NCBI GenBank assembly: GCA_965228775.1
Contig: OZ245840.1
Location: 186,001-250,000 of the forward strand
Length of the DNA: 64,000 nt
Direction: 5' to 3'
Source of the DNA: JANQMY01 sp965228775
Lineage (GTDB): Bacteria; Pseudomonadota; Alphaproteobacteria; JANQMY01
Part shown: positions 15,105-24,176 of the stretch, piece by piece
How positions within the stretch are numbered: position 1 is the stretch's first letter
Layout of the letters: every line of letters starts with the position of its first letter
Translations under genes and position numbers: made by a program
The notes under the pieces: model-generated
Seen by the model: only the letters and a program-made list of their open reading frames with translations
Database searches by the model: none
Told to the model about the DNA's origin: nothing

Positions 15105-16313
15105 ATGACTGCTGCGGCCGAACCGAATGTCGACTTAGATTCTTTCGCGCAAGAGGTTCGAGGTTTTCTCGACACGAAACTTACGCCCGACCTCAAGCGG
15201 GCCGGTAAACTCTGCGCCGGTATCTATGCGGACCGCCCGGTCGCTCAAGAATGGCTCGGCATATTGAACGAACAAGGATGGGCCGTGCCCACCTGGCCCG
15301 TGGAACATGGCGGCACGGGCTGGACGCTCGGCCAACATCATGTGTTTCAACGAGAGCTACTACTCGCAAATGCCCCGCCTGTGACGCCCAACGCGACGCG
15401 CATGGTAGGCCCCGTCGTCATCGCCTTCGGAACGGAAGAGCAGAAGACACAGATTCTGCCCCGCATTCAGTCCGGAGAAGACTGGTGGGCCCAAGGCTAT
15501 TCGGAACCCGGATCAGGCTCCGATCTCGCCTCGCTGCAATGCCAGGCACGCCGCGAGGGCGATCACTACATTATCAACGGAACGAAAATCTGGACCACGC
15601 ATGCTCAGTGGTCAAATAAAATGTTCTGCCTGGTCCGCACCGACAATTCCGGGAAGCCGCAGCAAGGAATTACCTTCTTGCTATTCGACCTTGACCTGCC
15701 GGGCATCACTATTCAGCCCATCATTTCGATTTCCGGCGATCACGAGCTCAATCAAGTTTTCTTCGACGATGTGCGGGTGCCCGCATCGGCCTTGCTCGGA
15801 GAAGAGAATGATGGCTGGACAGTCGCCAAATATCTTCTTCAGTATGAACGGGGCAATGCGTTTTCTCCGGGCCTTCAGGTCCGATTAACGGAGGTGCGCG
15901 CCCTGGCGAGAGCGGAACGCGACGGCTGGGGTGAACCGCTCATTGAGGATTCGTCATTCGCGCGCAAAATGGCCGAAACGGACATTGAACTCGTAACGCT
16001 TGAAGCGCTGGAGGCTAAGGTGTTCGGCGCGGCGGGCCGGGGTGAGCCTACGGGCGCTATGTCGTCCATCCTAAAGGTACGCGGTACGGAGCTGCGCCAG
16101 CGGGTCACTGAGCTTGCCATTGAAGCGGCGCATTACTATGCCGGTGTTTTCCAGCCGGAAGCGAGGGATCCGGGCGCGAACGTAGCGCCGATCGGGCCGG
16201 AAGATGCACTGACGGCCATGCCCCAATATCTCAATGACCGGGCGGCGTCGATCTATGCCGGGTCAAATGAAATTCAGCGCAACATCATGGCAAAGGCCAT
16301 TTTGGGCCTGTAA
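15105..16313 (+). CDS. Acyl-CoA dehydrogenase
   Basis: A 402-residue acyl-CoA dehydrogenase: an N-terminal helical domain, GTEEQKTQILPRIQSGEDWW, then the flavin/substrate region GYSEPGSGSDLASLQC, HYIINGTKIWTTHAQWSN and the C-terminal SIYAGSNEIQRNIMAKAILGL. The GSNEIQRNI end is the standard FAD-binding tail. This form resembles the FadE-type enzymes found with steroid or branched acyl-CoA pathways. It would desaturate an acyl-CoA and pass electrons to ETF. It converges with the alpha/beta hydrolase gene 15 bp away. Confidence 0.9.
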   Translation: MTAAAEPNVDLDSFAQEVRGFLDTKLTPDLKRAGKLCAGIYADRPVAQEWLGILNEQGWAVPTWPVEHGGTGWTLGQHHVFQRELLLANAPPVTPNATRMVGPVVIAFGTEEQKTQILPRIQSGEDWWAQGYSEPGSGSDLASLQCQARREGDHYIINGTKIWTTHAQWSNKMFCLVRTDNSGKPQQGITFLLFDLDLPGITIQPIISISGDHELNQVFFDDVRVPASALLGEENDGWTVAKYLLQYERGNAFSPGLQVRLTEVRALARAERDGWGEPLIEDSSFARKMAETDIELVTLEALEAKVFGAAGRGEPTGAMSSILKVRGTELRQRVTELAIEAAHYYAGVFQPEARDPGANVAPIGPEDALTAMPQYLNDRAASIYAGSNEIQRNIMAKAILGL

Positions 16314-16328
16314 GTTCGGGCTCTCCGC

Positions 16329-17231
16329 TCAATCTGCTTCGATGAGTTGACGTGCGAACGTGATCACGCTGTCCGCCACCAATTCCGGTTGCTCCGGCAA
16401 AATGGCATGCCCTGCGGGATCGGCCAGTACCACTTCAACGCGATCTTCAAAGGTGGATTGCAGATAGTCCGACGCACCTTCTTTGGGCGCAATCCGGTCT
16501 TGAACGCCTTGAATGATCAACATGGGGGCTCTTCCGGCGCTCTGCCATTGGTCGCCTTCGGTAGCGGGCGACGCACGCCCCTGCAGGACCGCAGTGTTGC
16601 CGTGCCAGCCGCGAAGCCAATAGTCCGGAATGCCATTTTCCGTGGCGAAGAATGCAAAACGTACATCCTCCAAGCGTTGCGATCCCGTGCGAAGGGGGTC
16701 AAAGCAATTTCGCAAGGCACGAGCCGCCTCTTCCGGCACCGGCTTGTATCCGCCGGCAGCGATCAGCACGACGCCCTTTATACCGCTGGGATATTTGAAG
16801 GCTGTTGCCCTCATAACGCGGTTTCCGAACGCGTGTCCGACGAGGATCGTATGTGCGCCCCCCACTTGCGCACGATCTGCCTTGAGCACGGCGTTAATGT
16901 CATCCGCAAGGTCATAAAGCGTGAAAACCCGCTTCGGCAGATCGGTCCCGCCAATTCCCGGCGCCTCGATAGCCACGGTTCGAAAGCCGGCCTCTACCAG
17001 GGCATCGGCCAATTCATTGAAGTCACTGGCTTCGCGGCCAGCACTCGCCGCCAGGGCAATACGCGGTCCGGTGCCTTGCGTATAATAGACGATGGTGCGC
17101 CGGTCTCGCTCTATCTCTTGGCGAACCCCCACCGCATCCCGCGCCTTTGATCCTGGAAATGGCTGAATCACGTAGAGCCCACCGGCCAGCAGGGCAACAA
17201 ACAATGATGTCACCGTCCAAACGAACCGCAT
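16329..17231 (-). CDS. Alpha/beta hydrolase with N-terminal membrane anchor or signal
   Basis: From ATG 17231 the protein has 300 residues; an upstream extension of the frame would overlap the neighbouring amidohydrolase gene, and AGGGGG lies just before this ATG. An N-terminal hydrophobic segment (VTSLFVALLAGGLYVI) suggests export or anchoring. The core shows FRTVAIEAPGIGGTD, TILVGHAFGNRV at the nucleophile elbow, LIIQGVQDRIAPKEG with the acidic residue, and a final DPAGHAIL with the catalytic His. The elbow residue is Ala (GHAFG) instead of the usual Ser, so hydrolase chemistry is uncertain. Confidence 0.7.
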   Translation of the reverse strand: MRFVWTVTSLFVALLAGGLYVIQPFPGSKARDAVGVRQEIERDRRTIVYYTQGTGPRIALAASAGREASDFNELADALVEAGFRTVAIEAPGIGGTDLPKRVFTLYDLADDINAVLKADRAQVGGAHTILVGHAFGNRVMRATAFKYPSGIKGVVLIAAGGYKPVPEEAARALRNCFDPLRTGSQRLEDVRFAFFATENGIPDYWLRGWHGNTAVLQGRASPATEGDQWQSAGRAPMLIIQGVQDRIAPKEGASDYLQSTFEDRVEVVLADPAGHAILPEQPELVADSVITFARQLIEAD

Positions 17232-17349
17232 CAGGCCCCCTGTTATGTTATCGCGGTGTGGCGAGCCCTCACCTCCTAGGAGAGACCGCACGTGGATCAC
17301 CGCGCATTCCTTAGGAACGCTCGCGATGATGTTCGTATATCCTTGTAGG

Positions 17350-18525
17350 CTAAACTCGCGCCTCGGGGAACAGACGCAAGAAATTCTCTGTATAGAACTG
17401 TGTCTTGATGCCTTCGTCCAGATCACCGATCGTGCGTTCAAAACGCCCGATGGGATCTTTCGTGCCTTCGATGTGCGGATAGTCGCTTGAGAAGAGATAA
17501 AGATCCGGATTGGATTGCGCGATCATGTTCGCCACATCTTCGTGCGGCATCGGCGTAAAGCCCATCTGTTCCGTAAGCTGCTCTGACGGCCGCCGTTCGA
17601 AACGCACGGATTTGTCATTGCGGCTATAGGCCTTGGCAACAGCATCAAGACGCCGAAGCATTTCCGGCACCCAGCCCGCCCCCAATTCGACGGCAGCGCC
17701 TTTAAGCTTCGGATGACGTTCAAACACGCCGTCGATGACCATCATGCTTAAGAACATCTCTGGCGCCTGATGCAAAACGGTGGCGTCCTTCGTGCGGACG
17801 TTTTCCCCACCACCAAGCCAATCCTTGGTTTTTCCACGCCCATTATTGCTCCATGGCTCGCGGATCTGGAGTGGCGCGCCCCCCACATGCAGGAGGAAAG
17901 GCACGCCAGCTTCGGCAAGCCGGGCCCAGAACCCTTCCAGCTCCACATGGCCAGGCGCACGCTCAAGCGGCGCACGATGCGGCACCCAAATGGCCTTAAG
18001 CCCCTGGTCGATCGCCCATTCAAGCTCTGCAACGGCATGATCGGGGTCGTCCAACGGTACAATGCCCACCCCCATCAGGCGGGGATCGTCCGCACAGAAA
18101 TCAATCATATGCCGGTTATGAGCGCGGGTGGCGCCATACCGCAGGTTTAACGGCTTCTTGGAACTGGGATGGAAGGGAAACGCCACGCTGTGGGTTGCGA
18201 ATACAAGCTGCTTTTTGAACCCAAGCAGATCCATGGCAACGGACCGGTCAGCGGCCGTGAACGCGCCCAGCGCTTGTATTTCTTTCGATTTCTCGATGAG
18301 CTGATCGCCCAGATCGATCTGTGCCTGCCGGTGCGTGTCGCTATGCCGTCCGCCCTGTCCCATGATCTCCGCGACTTCTTCGTCCGTCACGATAGAAGCG
18401 GAATAGCTCACTTCCGGAACGTCGTCGCGAATATTGGGATCCGCATACTTCTTCAGAAAATCCGGCAGCTCCATAATGTGGCTATCGGCATCGTAGAAAT
18501 CATATGTCGCGGGTGCATAGGCCAT
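17350..18525 (-). CDS. TIM-barrel amidohydrolase (Amidohydro-rel_2 type)
   Basis: A 391-residue metal-dependent hydrolase of the ACMSD/decarboxylase-like amidohydrolase group. Motifs are the N-terminal YDADSHIME, GVGIVPLDDPDHAV, the PFLLHVGG strand with a metal-binding His, and YLFSSDYPHIEG carrying the late Asp. Such enzymes hydrolyse or decarboxylate aromatic and other carboxylated intermediates and are common in alphaproteobacterial catabolic clusters. The alpha/beta hydrolase start lies 119 bp downstream on the same strand, so the two may share a transcript. Confidence 0.82.
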   Translation of the reverse strand: MAYAPATYDFYDADSHIMELPDFLKKYADPNIRDDVPEVSYSASIVTDEEVAEIMGQGGRHSDTHRQAQIDLGDQLIEKSKEIQALGAFTAADRSVAMDLLGFKKQLVFATHSVAFPFHPSSKKPLNLRYGATRAHNRHMIDFCADDPRLMGVGIVPLDDPDHAVAELEWAIDQGLKAIWVPHRAPLERAPGHVELEGFWARLAEAGVPFLLHVGGAPLQIREPWSNNGRGKTKDWLGGGENVRTKDATVLHQAPEMFLSMMVIDGVFERHPKLKGAAVELGAGWVPEMLRRLDAVAKAYSRNDKSVRFERRPSEQLTEQMGFTPMPHEDVANMIAQSNPDLYLFSSDYPHIEGTKDPIGRFERTIGDLDEGIKTQFYTENFLRLFPEARV

Positions 18526-18651
18526 GGGTTTCCTCGCCTTCTCATTATGTTTTTGCCATTAAAACCGTATTTGCCAAAAGCGACAAGGTTCGGCCCCTTT
18601 CCGGCCATAGTCCGATGATGGTATCGCGCCCCATCAACCACTGGTGGGGAT

Positions 18652-19398
18652 ATGACCGCATCGCGATATATTTTCTGGGCAGCGGTTTCGTTCATTTTTG
18701 TAGCGGTTATCGGCGCGGCCTATTTCTTTTCATACGAGCCGAACCGGCAGTTGCATCCCGTACGCGGCATTGATGTGTCACATCATCAGGGGCTGATCGA
18801 TTGGTCTCAAGTGGCGCAGGATGATGTTTCGTTTGTCTATATGAAGGCAACGGAGGGAGGCGACTTCATCGATCCACGCTTTCAGCAAAACTGGTCCGAC
18901 AGCCGAGATGCGGGCATAGCCCGAGGCGCCTATCACTTCTTTACTTTTTGCAGACCCGCGGCATTACAGGCGGCGAACTATATCGCGACGGTCCCGAAAG
19001 ATAAGGCGGCGCTGCCGCCCGCTCTGGACCTCGAATATATGGGCAATTGCCGGGCGCGGCCCACGGTCGAGGAAATGCGCGAAGAGATCAACACCTGGCT
19101 CGATCTGGTGGAAAGCCATTATGGCGAGAAGGCGGCTCTGTACGTAACCCGCGAATTTTATTACGCCTATCTCAAACCCTCAGGCATTACACGCCGGATG
19201 TGGCTGCGGTCTCTCGCCCGGCCGCCCAGCTATGGACCCGATTGGACGATATGGCAGTACCATAATCGCGGGCGCGTTCAAGGTATCAACGGGCCGGTTG
19301 ATCTGAATGTGGCAAATCTCGTGGCGCTGGCGCCGTCTCCCCGGCCCTCTACCCGTCTCCCTCAACGTGTGAGTAATCCCCCACAACCCAACCAATGA
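18652..19398 (+). CDS. GH25 family lysozyme, membrane-anchored or exported
   Basis: A 248-residue protein with an N-terminal hydrophobic anchor (YIFWAAVSFIFVAVIGAAYFF) followed by a glycoside hydrolase 25 domain: GIDVSHHQGLIDW (catalytic Asp), FVYMKATEGGDFIDPRF, ARGAYHFFTF, PPALDLEYMG (second acidic pair) and DWTIWQYHNRGRVQGI. GH25 enzymes cut N-acetylmuramic acid linkages in peptidoglycan. Its last 50 bp overlap the end of the convergent amidohydrolase gene. Confidence 0.88.
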   Translation: MTASRYIFWAAVSFIFVAVIGAAYFFSYEPNRQLHPVRGIDVSHHQGLIDWSQVAQDDVSFVYMKATEGGDFIDPRFQQNWSDSRDAGIARGAYHFFTFCRPAALQAANYIATVPKDKAALPPALDLEYMGNCRARPTVEEMREEINTWLDLVESHYGEKAALYVTREFYYAYLKPSGITRRMWLRSLARPPSYGPDWTIWQYHNRGRVQGINGPVDLNVANLVALAPSPRPSTRLPQRVSNPPQPNQ

Positions 19399-20800
19399 TC
19401 GCGTCCATGACACTTGTGTAGTAGCCGCCATGGAAGTGATCGCGATACTCTTCCGTCCACTGATAGAGTGTATCTTTTTGGTAGAGCCGTCCATTGGCGA
19501 TGACAAAGCTCCAATCCTGTAGTGAACCAAGGTCATCTCTCGGATCATCGGGCAACAGTAAGATATCCGCTCGCGCCCCTTCTTCCAAAATGCCAATATT
19601 CCCGGGATCGATATGAGCCCCATTGACGACCGTCGCCGCTCTTAAGGCCTGCTCATTGCTTTCAAATGCATCGGCGAGTGCCGCGATCTCCAAATGCAAA
19701 GCTTCGCCTGGCACGACCCAGGGCATGAGCGTGTCCGTACCGGCCAAAATGTCGACGCCCTTTCCGTGGGCGATGCCCGCCAAATGGCGCATGAGCGGCT
19801 GTGTAGCTAGACGCAGCTTGATGGCAGCCTCATTGTTTGGGTGTCCTGCGATTAAGTTCCACGCTCCCGACCAGAACGCCGGAAGGTCTCCAGCCCCGTC
19901 CGTCGGCGGAAATCTGTTGCGGTCGGACGCGATAAGCCGAAGCGTCAGGTTGGCCAATGTGGGTGTGAAGGAGATTCCGTTTTCCTTCGCAATGTCGAAG
20001 ACACGTGCGATCTCAGCTTCTCCCATGGCCTGAACATCTTGGTCCAGAAAATCAGTACCATGAGGGGGCCGCGTACGCGATAGATAAGGTACGCCCGTAA
20101 AATGCTGGCTTTCGAAATTTGAAATTTCATCCAGCAAGAGGGCGTGCGGTACATGCCCGATCAGCGGCAAGTCTGCGTTTTGCGCAGCGGCTGCAATCGC
20201 CTCGAAAGCTTCTACAGTGAGCTCATTGTAGACCTTAATACAATCCACGCCGTCCGCCGCAAGTTCTTCGACAGCCGCGCGCCCCTCTTCAGCCGTGGCG
20301 ACCACCTTGGCGAGCGGCCAAGATGTGGGCGGGCTCTCGATGATAGGACCACACCTGTACATATGCGGACCGGTCAACTCGCCGGCATTAAGCCGGCCCG
20401 CCAGTCCCTTGATGCTGCCATCCGACTGCCCCACATCGCGCACACTGGTGACGCCATAGCGCAGGTACATCAGCGCAAAGAGTTCTTGGTTCCCCACGGC
20501 CACACTCGGTGGCGTATGCACATGCGCATCAATCAGACCCGGAATAGCAAAACAGCCATTGCAAAGCGGAGCCGGATCGTCAGGACGCATGGGCCGAATT
20601 CGATGAATCTGGCCCTCGACAATTTCAATGGTCTGGCCTGCTTTCACGGGCATGCCTGGATTGAGGATATTGACCCCGCTGATCACATGATCCTGAGCGG
20701 TCACCAGGGGAAGTGCCGAAGGTTTAAGCCCCCAATACGCGGCCGCCAAACCGATGGCGATGACTGCGATCCCTCCAAATACGAGCGCTAACCAACGCAT
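19349..20800 (-). CDS. Amidohydrolase (imidazolonepropionase-like), exported or anchored
   Basis: A 483-residue protein with an N-terminal hydrophobic segment (LALVFGGIAVIAIGLAAAYW), then the amidohydrolase barrel: GLIDAHVHTPPS (HxH pair), RYGVTSVRDVGQ, CIKVYNEL (metal-bridging Lys), LIGHVPH, and LAGTDTLMPWVVPG with the late Asp. A C-terminal ADILLLPDDPRDDL strand completes the composite beta domain. The class cleaves C-N bonds of peptides or cyclic amides, and the substrate is unknown. It overlaps the GH25 gene tail-to-tail by 50 bp. Confidence 0.82.
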   Translation of the reverse strand: MRWLALVFGGIAVIAIGLAAAYWGLKPSALPLVTAQDHVISGVNILNPGMPVKAGQTIEIVEGQIHRIRPMRPDDPAPLCNGCFAIPGLIDAHVHTPPSVAVGNQELFALMYLRYGVTSVRDVGQSDGSIKGLAGRLNAGELTGPHMYRCGPIIESPPTSWPLAKVVATAEEGRAAVEELAADGVDCIKVYNELTVEAFEAIAAAAQNADLPLIGHVPHALLLDEISNFESQHFTGVPYLSRTRPPHGTDFLDQDVQAMGEAEIARVFDIAKENGISFTPTLANLTLRLIASDRNRFPPTDGAGDLPAFWSGAWNLIAGHPNNEAAIKLRLATQPLMRHLAGIAHGKGVDILAGTDTLMPWVVPGEALHLEIAALADAFESNEQALRAATVVNGAHIDPGNIGILEEGARADILLLPDDPRDDLGSLQDWSFVIANGRLYQKDTLYQWTEEYRDHFHGGYYTSVMDAIIGWVVGDYSHVEGDG

Positions 20801-20880
20801 AGTGTCCCCTGCACCTATTTAGATAGATCCAAAATACGTCATTCCTCGAAGCGGCGCACCTGTTTGGGTATAGTTCGCCC

Positions 20881-21621
20881 ATGCGCCTGTCTCGCCTCAT
20901 TCTAAACTGCCAGTCACCGGACAATCTGGCCAAATTTTATGCCGCTCATCTTAGCATGACAGCGCGCCGGGACGGTGAAAGCTGGATTGTCGGGTATGGC
21001 GGGATCGGTAGCGAGATAGAACTCCGTCCCGTTCGGAAGGCCGGGGCCTACGTCCATTCACAAGATGACCGTTACTGGAAGATCGGCATCTCGGTGCCCG
21101 ATCTCTGCCTGGCCCATTCCACCTTGCGCGCTGATGGCATAGAGGTGAGCGACCCGCACATGTTCGAAAATATCGGCTTCATGAGCCATTTAGAGGATCC
21201 GGAAGGGTTCAAAATCGAGCTGCTGCAGCAGACCTTCGAAGGACGCCCCAAGCAATTAGGGTATCTTCTGTCATCAGAGGTCTTCACCGGTATCGGTCAG
21301 ATCACCCTGAGGACAAGTGACATCGAAAAGGCCCTTGGTTTCTATCGGGATCAGCTTGGCATGACATTGCTTTCGGTCCAGCCGGTTCCCAAGTACAAAT
21401 TCACCTTGTACTTTCTGGCTTTCACAGATGAGCGTCCGCCTTCTGATGATCTGGAAGCTGTTTCCAATCGCGAGTGGCTTTGGCAGCGCCCTTACACCAC
21501 GCTTGAGCTGCAGGCCTTTGACGCCCCCAGAAACGCATTCGGTTTACCGGGCGATGGAGCACCAGGTTTTGCGGCGCTTATTGCCCAATCAAAAGGGTCT
21601 GACCCTATTGAAATCAGTTAA
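20881..21621 (+). CDS. VOC/glyoxalase-fold protein with two domains
   Basis: A 246-residue protein made of two vicinal-oxygen-chelate modules. The first begins RLILNCQSPDNLAKFYAAHL and ends in EDPEGFKIELLQQ; the second begins GIGQITLRTSDIEKALGFYR and ends in a shorter AFDAPRNAFGLPGDG. The Glu of EDPEGFKIE is the usual metal-ligand position. Such two-module proteins include extradiol dioxygenases and glyoxalase-like enzymes. It stops 4 bp inside the convergent Rieske gene and may act in the same catabolism, which is inferred from position. Confidence 0.75.
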   Translation: MRLSRLILNCQSPDNLAKFYAAHLSMTARRDGESWIVGYGGIGSEIELRPVRKAGAYVHSQDDRYWKIGISVPDLCLAHSTLRADGIEVSDPHMFENIGFMSHLEDPEGFKIELLQQTFEGRPKQLGYLLSSEVFTGIGQITLRTSDIEKALGFYRDQLGMTLLSVQPVPKYKFTLYFLAFTDERPPSDDLEAVSNREWLWQRPYTTLELQAFDAPRNAFGLPGDGAPGFAALIAQSKGSDPIEIS

Positions 21622-22592
21622 GGCGCCCCTTCGATCAAGAACTGCTTGAACCAATGGCGAATGTCCATAATCGGACCATCGCCATCACAAAGGCGCATGC
21701 GGTGTAAGTATTTCTTGTTTTCCCAAATGGGGATGTCTTCGTTCAGCTGGCGGACGATTTCCTGAATGAAGGCTTTGGCGACACCGCCCCGCTCCCCATC
21801 CACATCAGACTTTGGCTGGGTGAAGGCAAACCGTGTGTGCACAACATTGCGTTTCACCGGCGTGATAGACGCCATGAGAAACGTATCGGTAATGCCGGAA
21901 AACCGGGTCCACGCCTGCCCCGGGCCATCGTTTCCGTTCTCAATCCGTCCGGTCACACTGCCTTTGGGCGTATCCATTTTCATCTCAAGCCAGGCATGGC
22001 GCAATGGCCCGTCGTATGTAGCGGTCCAGTCGGATGGATAATCCGCTGCCTTATGCACATAGCGGAAATGCGCCGCGTCCACAGAGTTTTCGGCCATTTC
22101 CTGAGGATGAGTCTTAATCACCCAATCATAGGTCTCGAACGCACTCCATTGATCATCATTGCATTCCGAATAGACCGGGGGATCCCATTGAGGGGCGGCA
22201 TCTTCCGGGTGATACCAAATCCAAATCATCTGATTGACCTCGGCACACGGCCAAGATTTGAGGCAAGGTTCTTTCGCGGCCGCCGGAATTTTAGAGGCAT
22301 ACGGAATATGGACGCATTTTCCGTCGTCATCGTACTGCCAGGCGTGAAACGGACAGGCGAGCGTGTTGCCAATAACTTCACCCCCAACCCCCAAATGCGC
22401 GCCCATATGAACGCAGTAAGCGTCTAACGCGCGGGGCTTGCCGTCTTCCCCTCTGAACAGCGCGATATGCGTGTCGAAATATTCAAGCGCTTTGACGCCT
22501 TTCTCAGGCAGCTCATTTGAATAGCACACACCAAACCAGCCAAAAGGCATGGGCAACGGGATGCGGTCTTCCGATTTATCTTGCATTGCCAT
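21618..22592 (-). CDS. Rieske non-haem iron oxygenase (KshA-like)
   Basis: From ATG 22592, which has GGGAGG upstream, the protein has 324 residues; a longer frame would run into the preceding amidohydrolase gene. The Rieske cluster ligands are C60-x-H62 and C80-x-x-H83 (AYCVHMGAHLG, CPFHAWQYD). The catalytic iron site is DAAHFRYVHKA. Residue order and length resemble 3-ketosteroid 9-alpha-hydroxylase oxygenase components, so a steroid or other polycyclic substrate is plausible but not proven. It is third in a TetR-amidohydrolase-Rieske operon, and the reductase partner is not in the window. Confidence 0.85.
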   Translation of the reverse strand: MAMQDKSEDRIPLPMPFGWFGVCYSNELPEKGVKALEYFDTHIALFRGEDGKPRALDAYCVHMGAHLGVGGEVIGNTLACPFHAWQYDDDGKCVHIPYASKIPAAAKEPCLKSWPCAEVNQMIWIWYHPEDAAPQWDPPVYSECNDDQWSAFETYDWVIKTHPQEMAENSVDAAHFRYVHKAADYPSDWTATYDGPLRHAWLEMKMDTPKGSVTGRIENGNDGPGQAWTRFSGITDTFLMASITPVKRNVVHTRFAFTQPKSDVDGERGGVAKAFIQEIVRQLNEDIPIWENKKYLHRMRLCDGDGPIMDIRHWFKQFLIEGAP

Positions 22593-22614
22593 GAGCCTGC
22601 CTCCCTTCTGTGTT

Positions 22615-23478
22615 CTAAAGTTCAAAGACGCGGATGGCGTTTTCCCGAAGGAATTTCGGCCACACCTCATCTCTGAACGGAACATTCGGCATATCGCGGG
22701 CAATCCGTTCGAGGCTTAACCCCATTGGGAAATATCCCGCATACATTACTTTGTCCGCGCCGCGCTTATTGGCGTAGTCAATAATGGCTTTCGGATAGTG
22801 CTTCGGCGCAAATGCGCTGGTCGAGTAGTAAAGGTTGGGATATTTCAGCATGAGCTTAACCGCCATGTCCTCCCAGGGTTCCGCCCCATGGCGCATGACG
22901 AATTTCAGTTCAGGAAAAAACCAGCACACCTCATCGATCAGATCGACCCGCTGTGCTTCCATGGGCAGGCGCGGGCCCGGCACGCCCACGCAGCAGCAAA
23001 ATGGAATATTCAGTTCCACACAGGTGGCATAGATCGGGTACCATTTCTTATCGTTTATGGGCACTTGCGGACTGATCCCCGAGGGGAACGCGCTTACAGC
23101 CTTCAGGCCGTATTCCTTGTGCAGACGTTTGATCCGCCGCACTTCGTCCATGCCCAGATTGGCGTTTACCGGCAGGTCGAAGAAGAAGCGGTCTTGATGA
23201 TCTTTCCAGGCCGTCTGCAAGACAGGTGAGTTTTCATCGAACCCCACCATGGCTCGCTCGACCCCATGAGCATCCATTTGCTTGGTAACGTAGCCGATGA
23301 AGTCTTCCTGACTTCCCGTCTCCGGCAAGTCCTTGAACAGGAACTGAGCTGGCATTTGCATCATGGTCCGGCTCTCCTCATCCATGAGAAGCGGTTTCAT
23401 GAAATCATACCATTCCCGCCGGTCTTCATCGGAGGGTATGCCCATCATCAGATCAATTGCTTTGATAGAGGGGTGCAT
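22615..23478 (-). CDS. Amidohydrolase-fold (TIM-barrel) protein lacking canonical metal ligands
   Basis: A 287-residue TIM-barrel protein of the Amidohydro-rel_2 type: AMVGFDENSPVLQ, GLKAVSAFPSGI, FPELKFVMRHGAEPWEDM and a final PKFLRENAIRVFEL. The metal signatures are altered. The N-terminal HxH is KAIDLMMG, the strand-5 His region reads IPFCCCVGVPG, and the late GSDYP is MYAGYFPMG. It may use a different metal set or none. It begins 1 bp after the TetR gene and runs into the Rieske gene 22 bp on, so all three are one operon. Confidence 0.72.
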   Translation of the reverse strand: MHPSIKAIDLMMGIPSDEDRREWYDFMKPLLMDEESRTMMQMPAQFLFKDLPETGSQEDFIGYVTKQMDAHGVERAMVGFDENSPVLQTAWKDHQDRFFFDLPVNANLGMDEVRRIKRLHKEYGLKAVSAFPSGISPQVPINDKKWYPIYATCVELNIPFCCCVGVPGPRLPMEAQRVDLIDEVCWFFPELKFVMRHGAEPWEDMAVKLMLKYPNLYYSTSAFAPKHYPKAIIDYANKRGADKVMYAGYFPMGLSLERIARDMPNVPFRDEVWPKFLRENAIRVFEL

Positions 23479-23479
23479 C

Positions 23480-24121
23480 TTAGAAGCCCTTCAAAATGCG
23501 TTCGAGGCCTTGCTTGAACTCCCGGTCGGACAAGGGCGCCGCCAAGTGCTTTGCGGCTGCCGCCACCGTCGGATAGGCTGACGCCAGCTCTTTCTTTCCG
23601 GGGAGGGATTTGCCCGTGAGTTTCCGGGTCTTAAACTGATCGAACGCAAGCGAGCCGAAGGTGAAACTCACAGTCATGTGGAAAACTTTGGCGGCCTGTT
23701 CTTCTGAAAGGCCCAGTTCCACCAGACGACTTAGAATTCCTTCGAAGGTTGCCATCTCCAAGGCCGACATGCGGTCTGTTTCGGACAAGATCGGCAAAAT
23801 TTCCGGATTCTCGGATAGAGAAAGCCGCATTCTCACGCAGGTCTCGACCATCCACGCACGCCAGTTTTTTTCCTTATGCGCACAAACATCATTTTGGCTG
23901 ATGATCTGAGCAAGAACCGCTGCCAGGAGGTCTTGTTTGTCCTCCAGATGACGGTAGAGCGCCATGGGCGACACGTTCAATTGCACCGCCAGGCGGCGAA
24001 CGGAGAGAGCACCTGCCCCCTCCCGGCGGATGAGCGCCGCCGCCGCATCGACGATCGTTTCCCGTTTCAATGGTGAGATTTTCTTGCGCGGTTTACGCTG
24101 ACGATCCTGAACGGCTGGCAC
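23480..24121 (-). CDS. TetR/AcrR-family regulator of the amidohydrolase-Rieske operon
   Basis: A 213-residue protein with a TetR N-terminal domain (RETIVDAAAALIRREGAGAL, VSPMALYRHLEDKQDLLAAV) and a C-terminal helical effector domain with LGLSEEQAAKVFHMTV. The basic head KPRKKISPLKR precedes the domain. Translation starts at GTG 24121. It is the first gene of the operon, and two GTATAC palindromes sit 19-55 bp before it, so autoregulation by a TetR dimer pair is likely. The ligand is probably the pathway substrate or an acyl-CoA. Confidence 0.85.
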   Translation of the reverse strand: MPAVQDRQRKPRKKISPLKRETIVDAAAALIRREGAGALSVRRLAVQLNVSPMALYRHLEDKQDLLAAVLAQIISQNDVCAHKEKNWRAWMVETCVRMRLSLSENPEILPILSETDRMSALEMATFEGILSRLVELGLSEEQAAKVFHMTVSFTFGSLAFDQFKTRKLTGKSLPGKKELASAYPTVAAAAKHLAAPLSDREFKQGLERILKGF

Positions 24122-24139
24122 CTTGTTTTATGCCTCAAA

Positions 24140-24176
24140 GTATACACTGTATACAAAAAAAGTATACAACGTATAC
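24140..24176 (-). promoter_or_regulatory. Twin TetR-type operators
   Basis: GTATAC-ACT-GTATAC (24140-24154) and GTATAC-AAC-GTATAC (24162-24176) are two near-identical palindromes with centres 22 bp apart, about two helical turns, upstream of the TetR gene. The geometry suits cooperative binding of two dimers on one DNA face. Confidence 0.75.

Noticed and set aside
17232..17441. Longer N terminus for the alpha/beta hydrolase
   Set aside because: It overlaps the downstream end of the amidohydrolase gene, while ATG 17231 has AGGGGG upstream and begins a signal-anchor.
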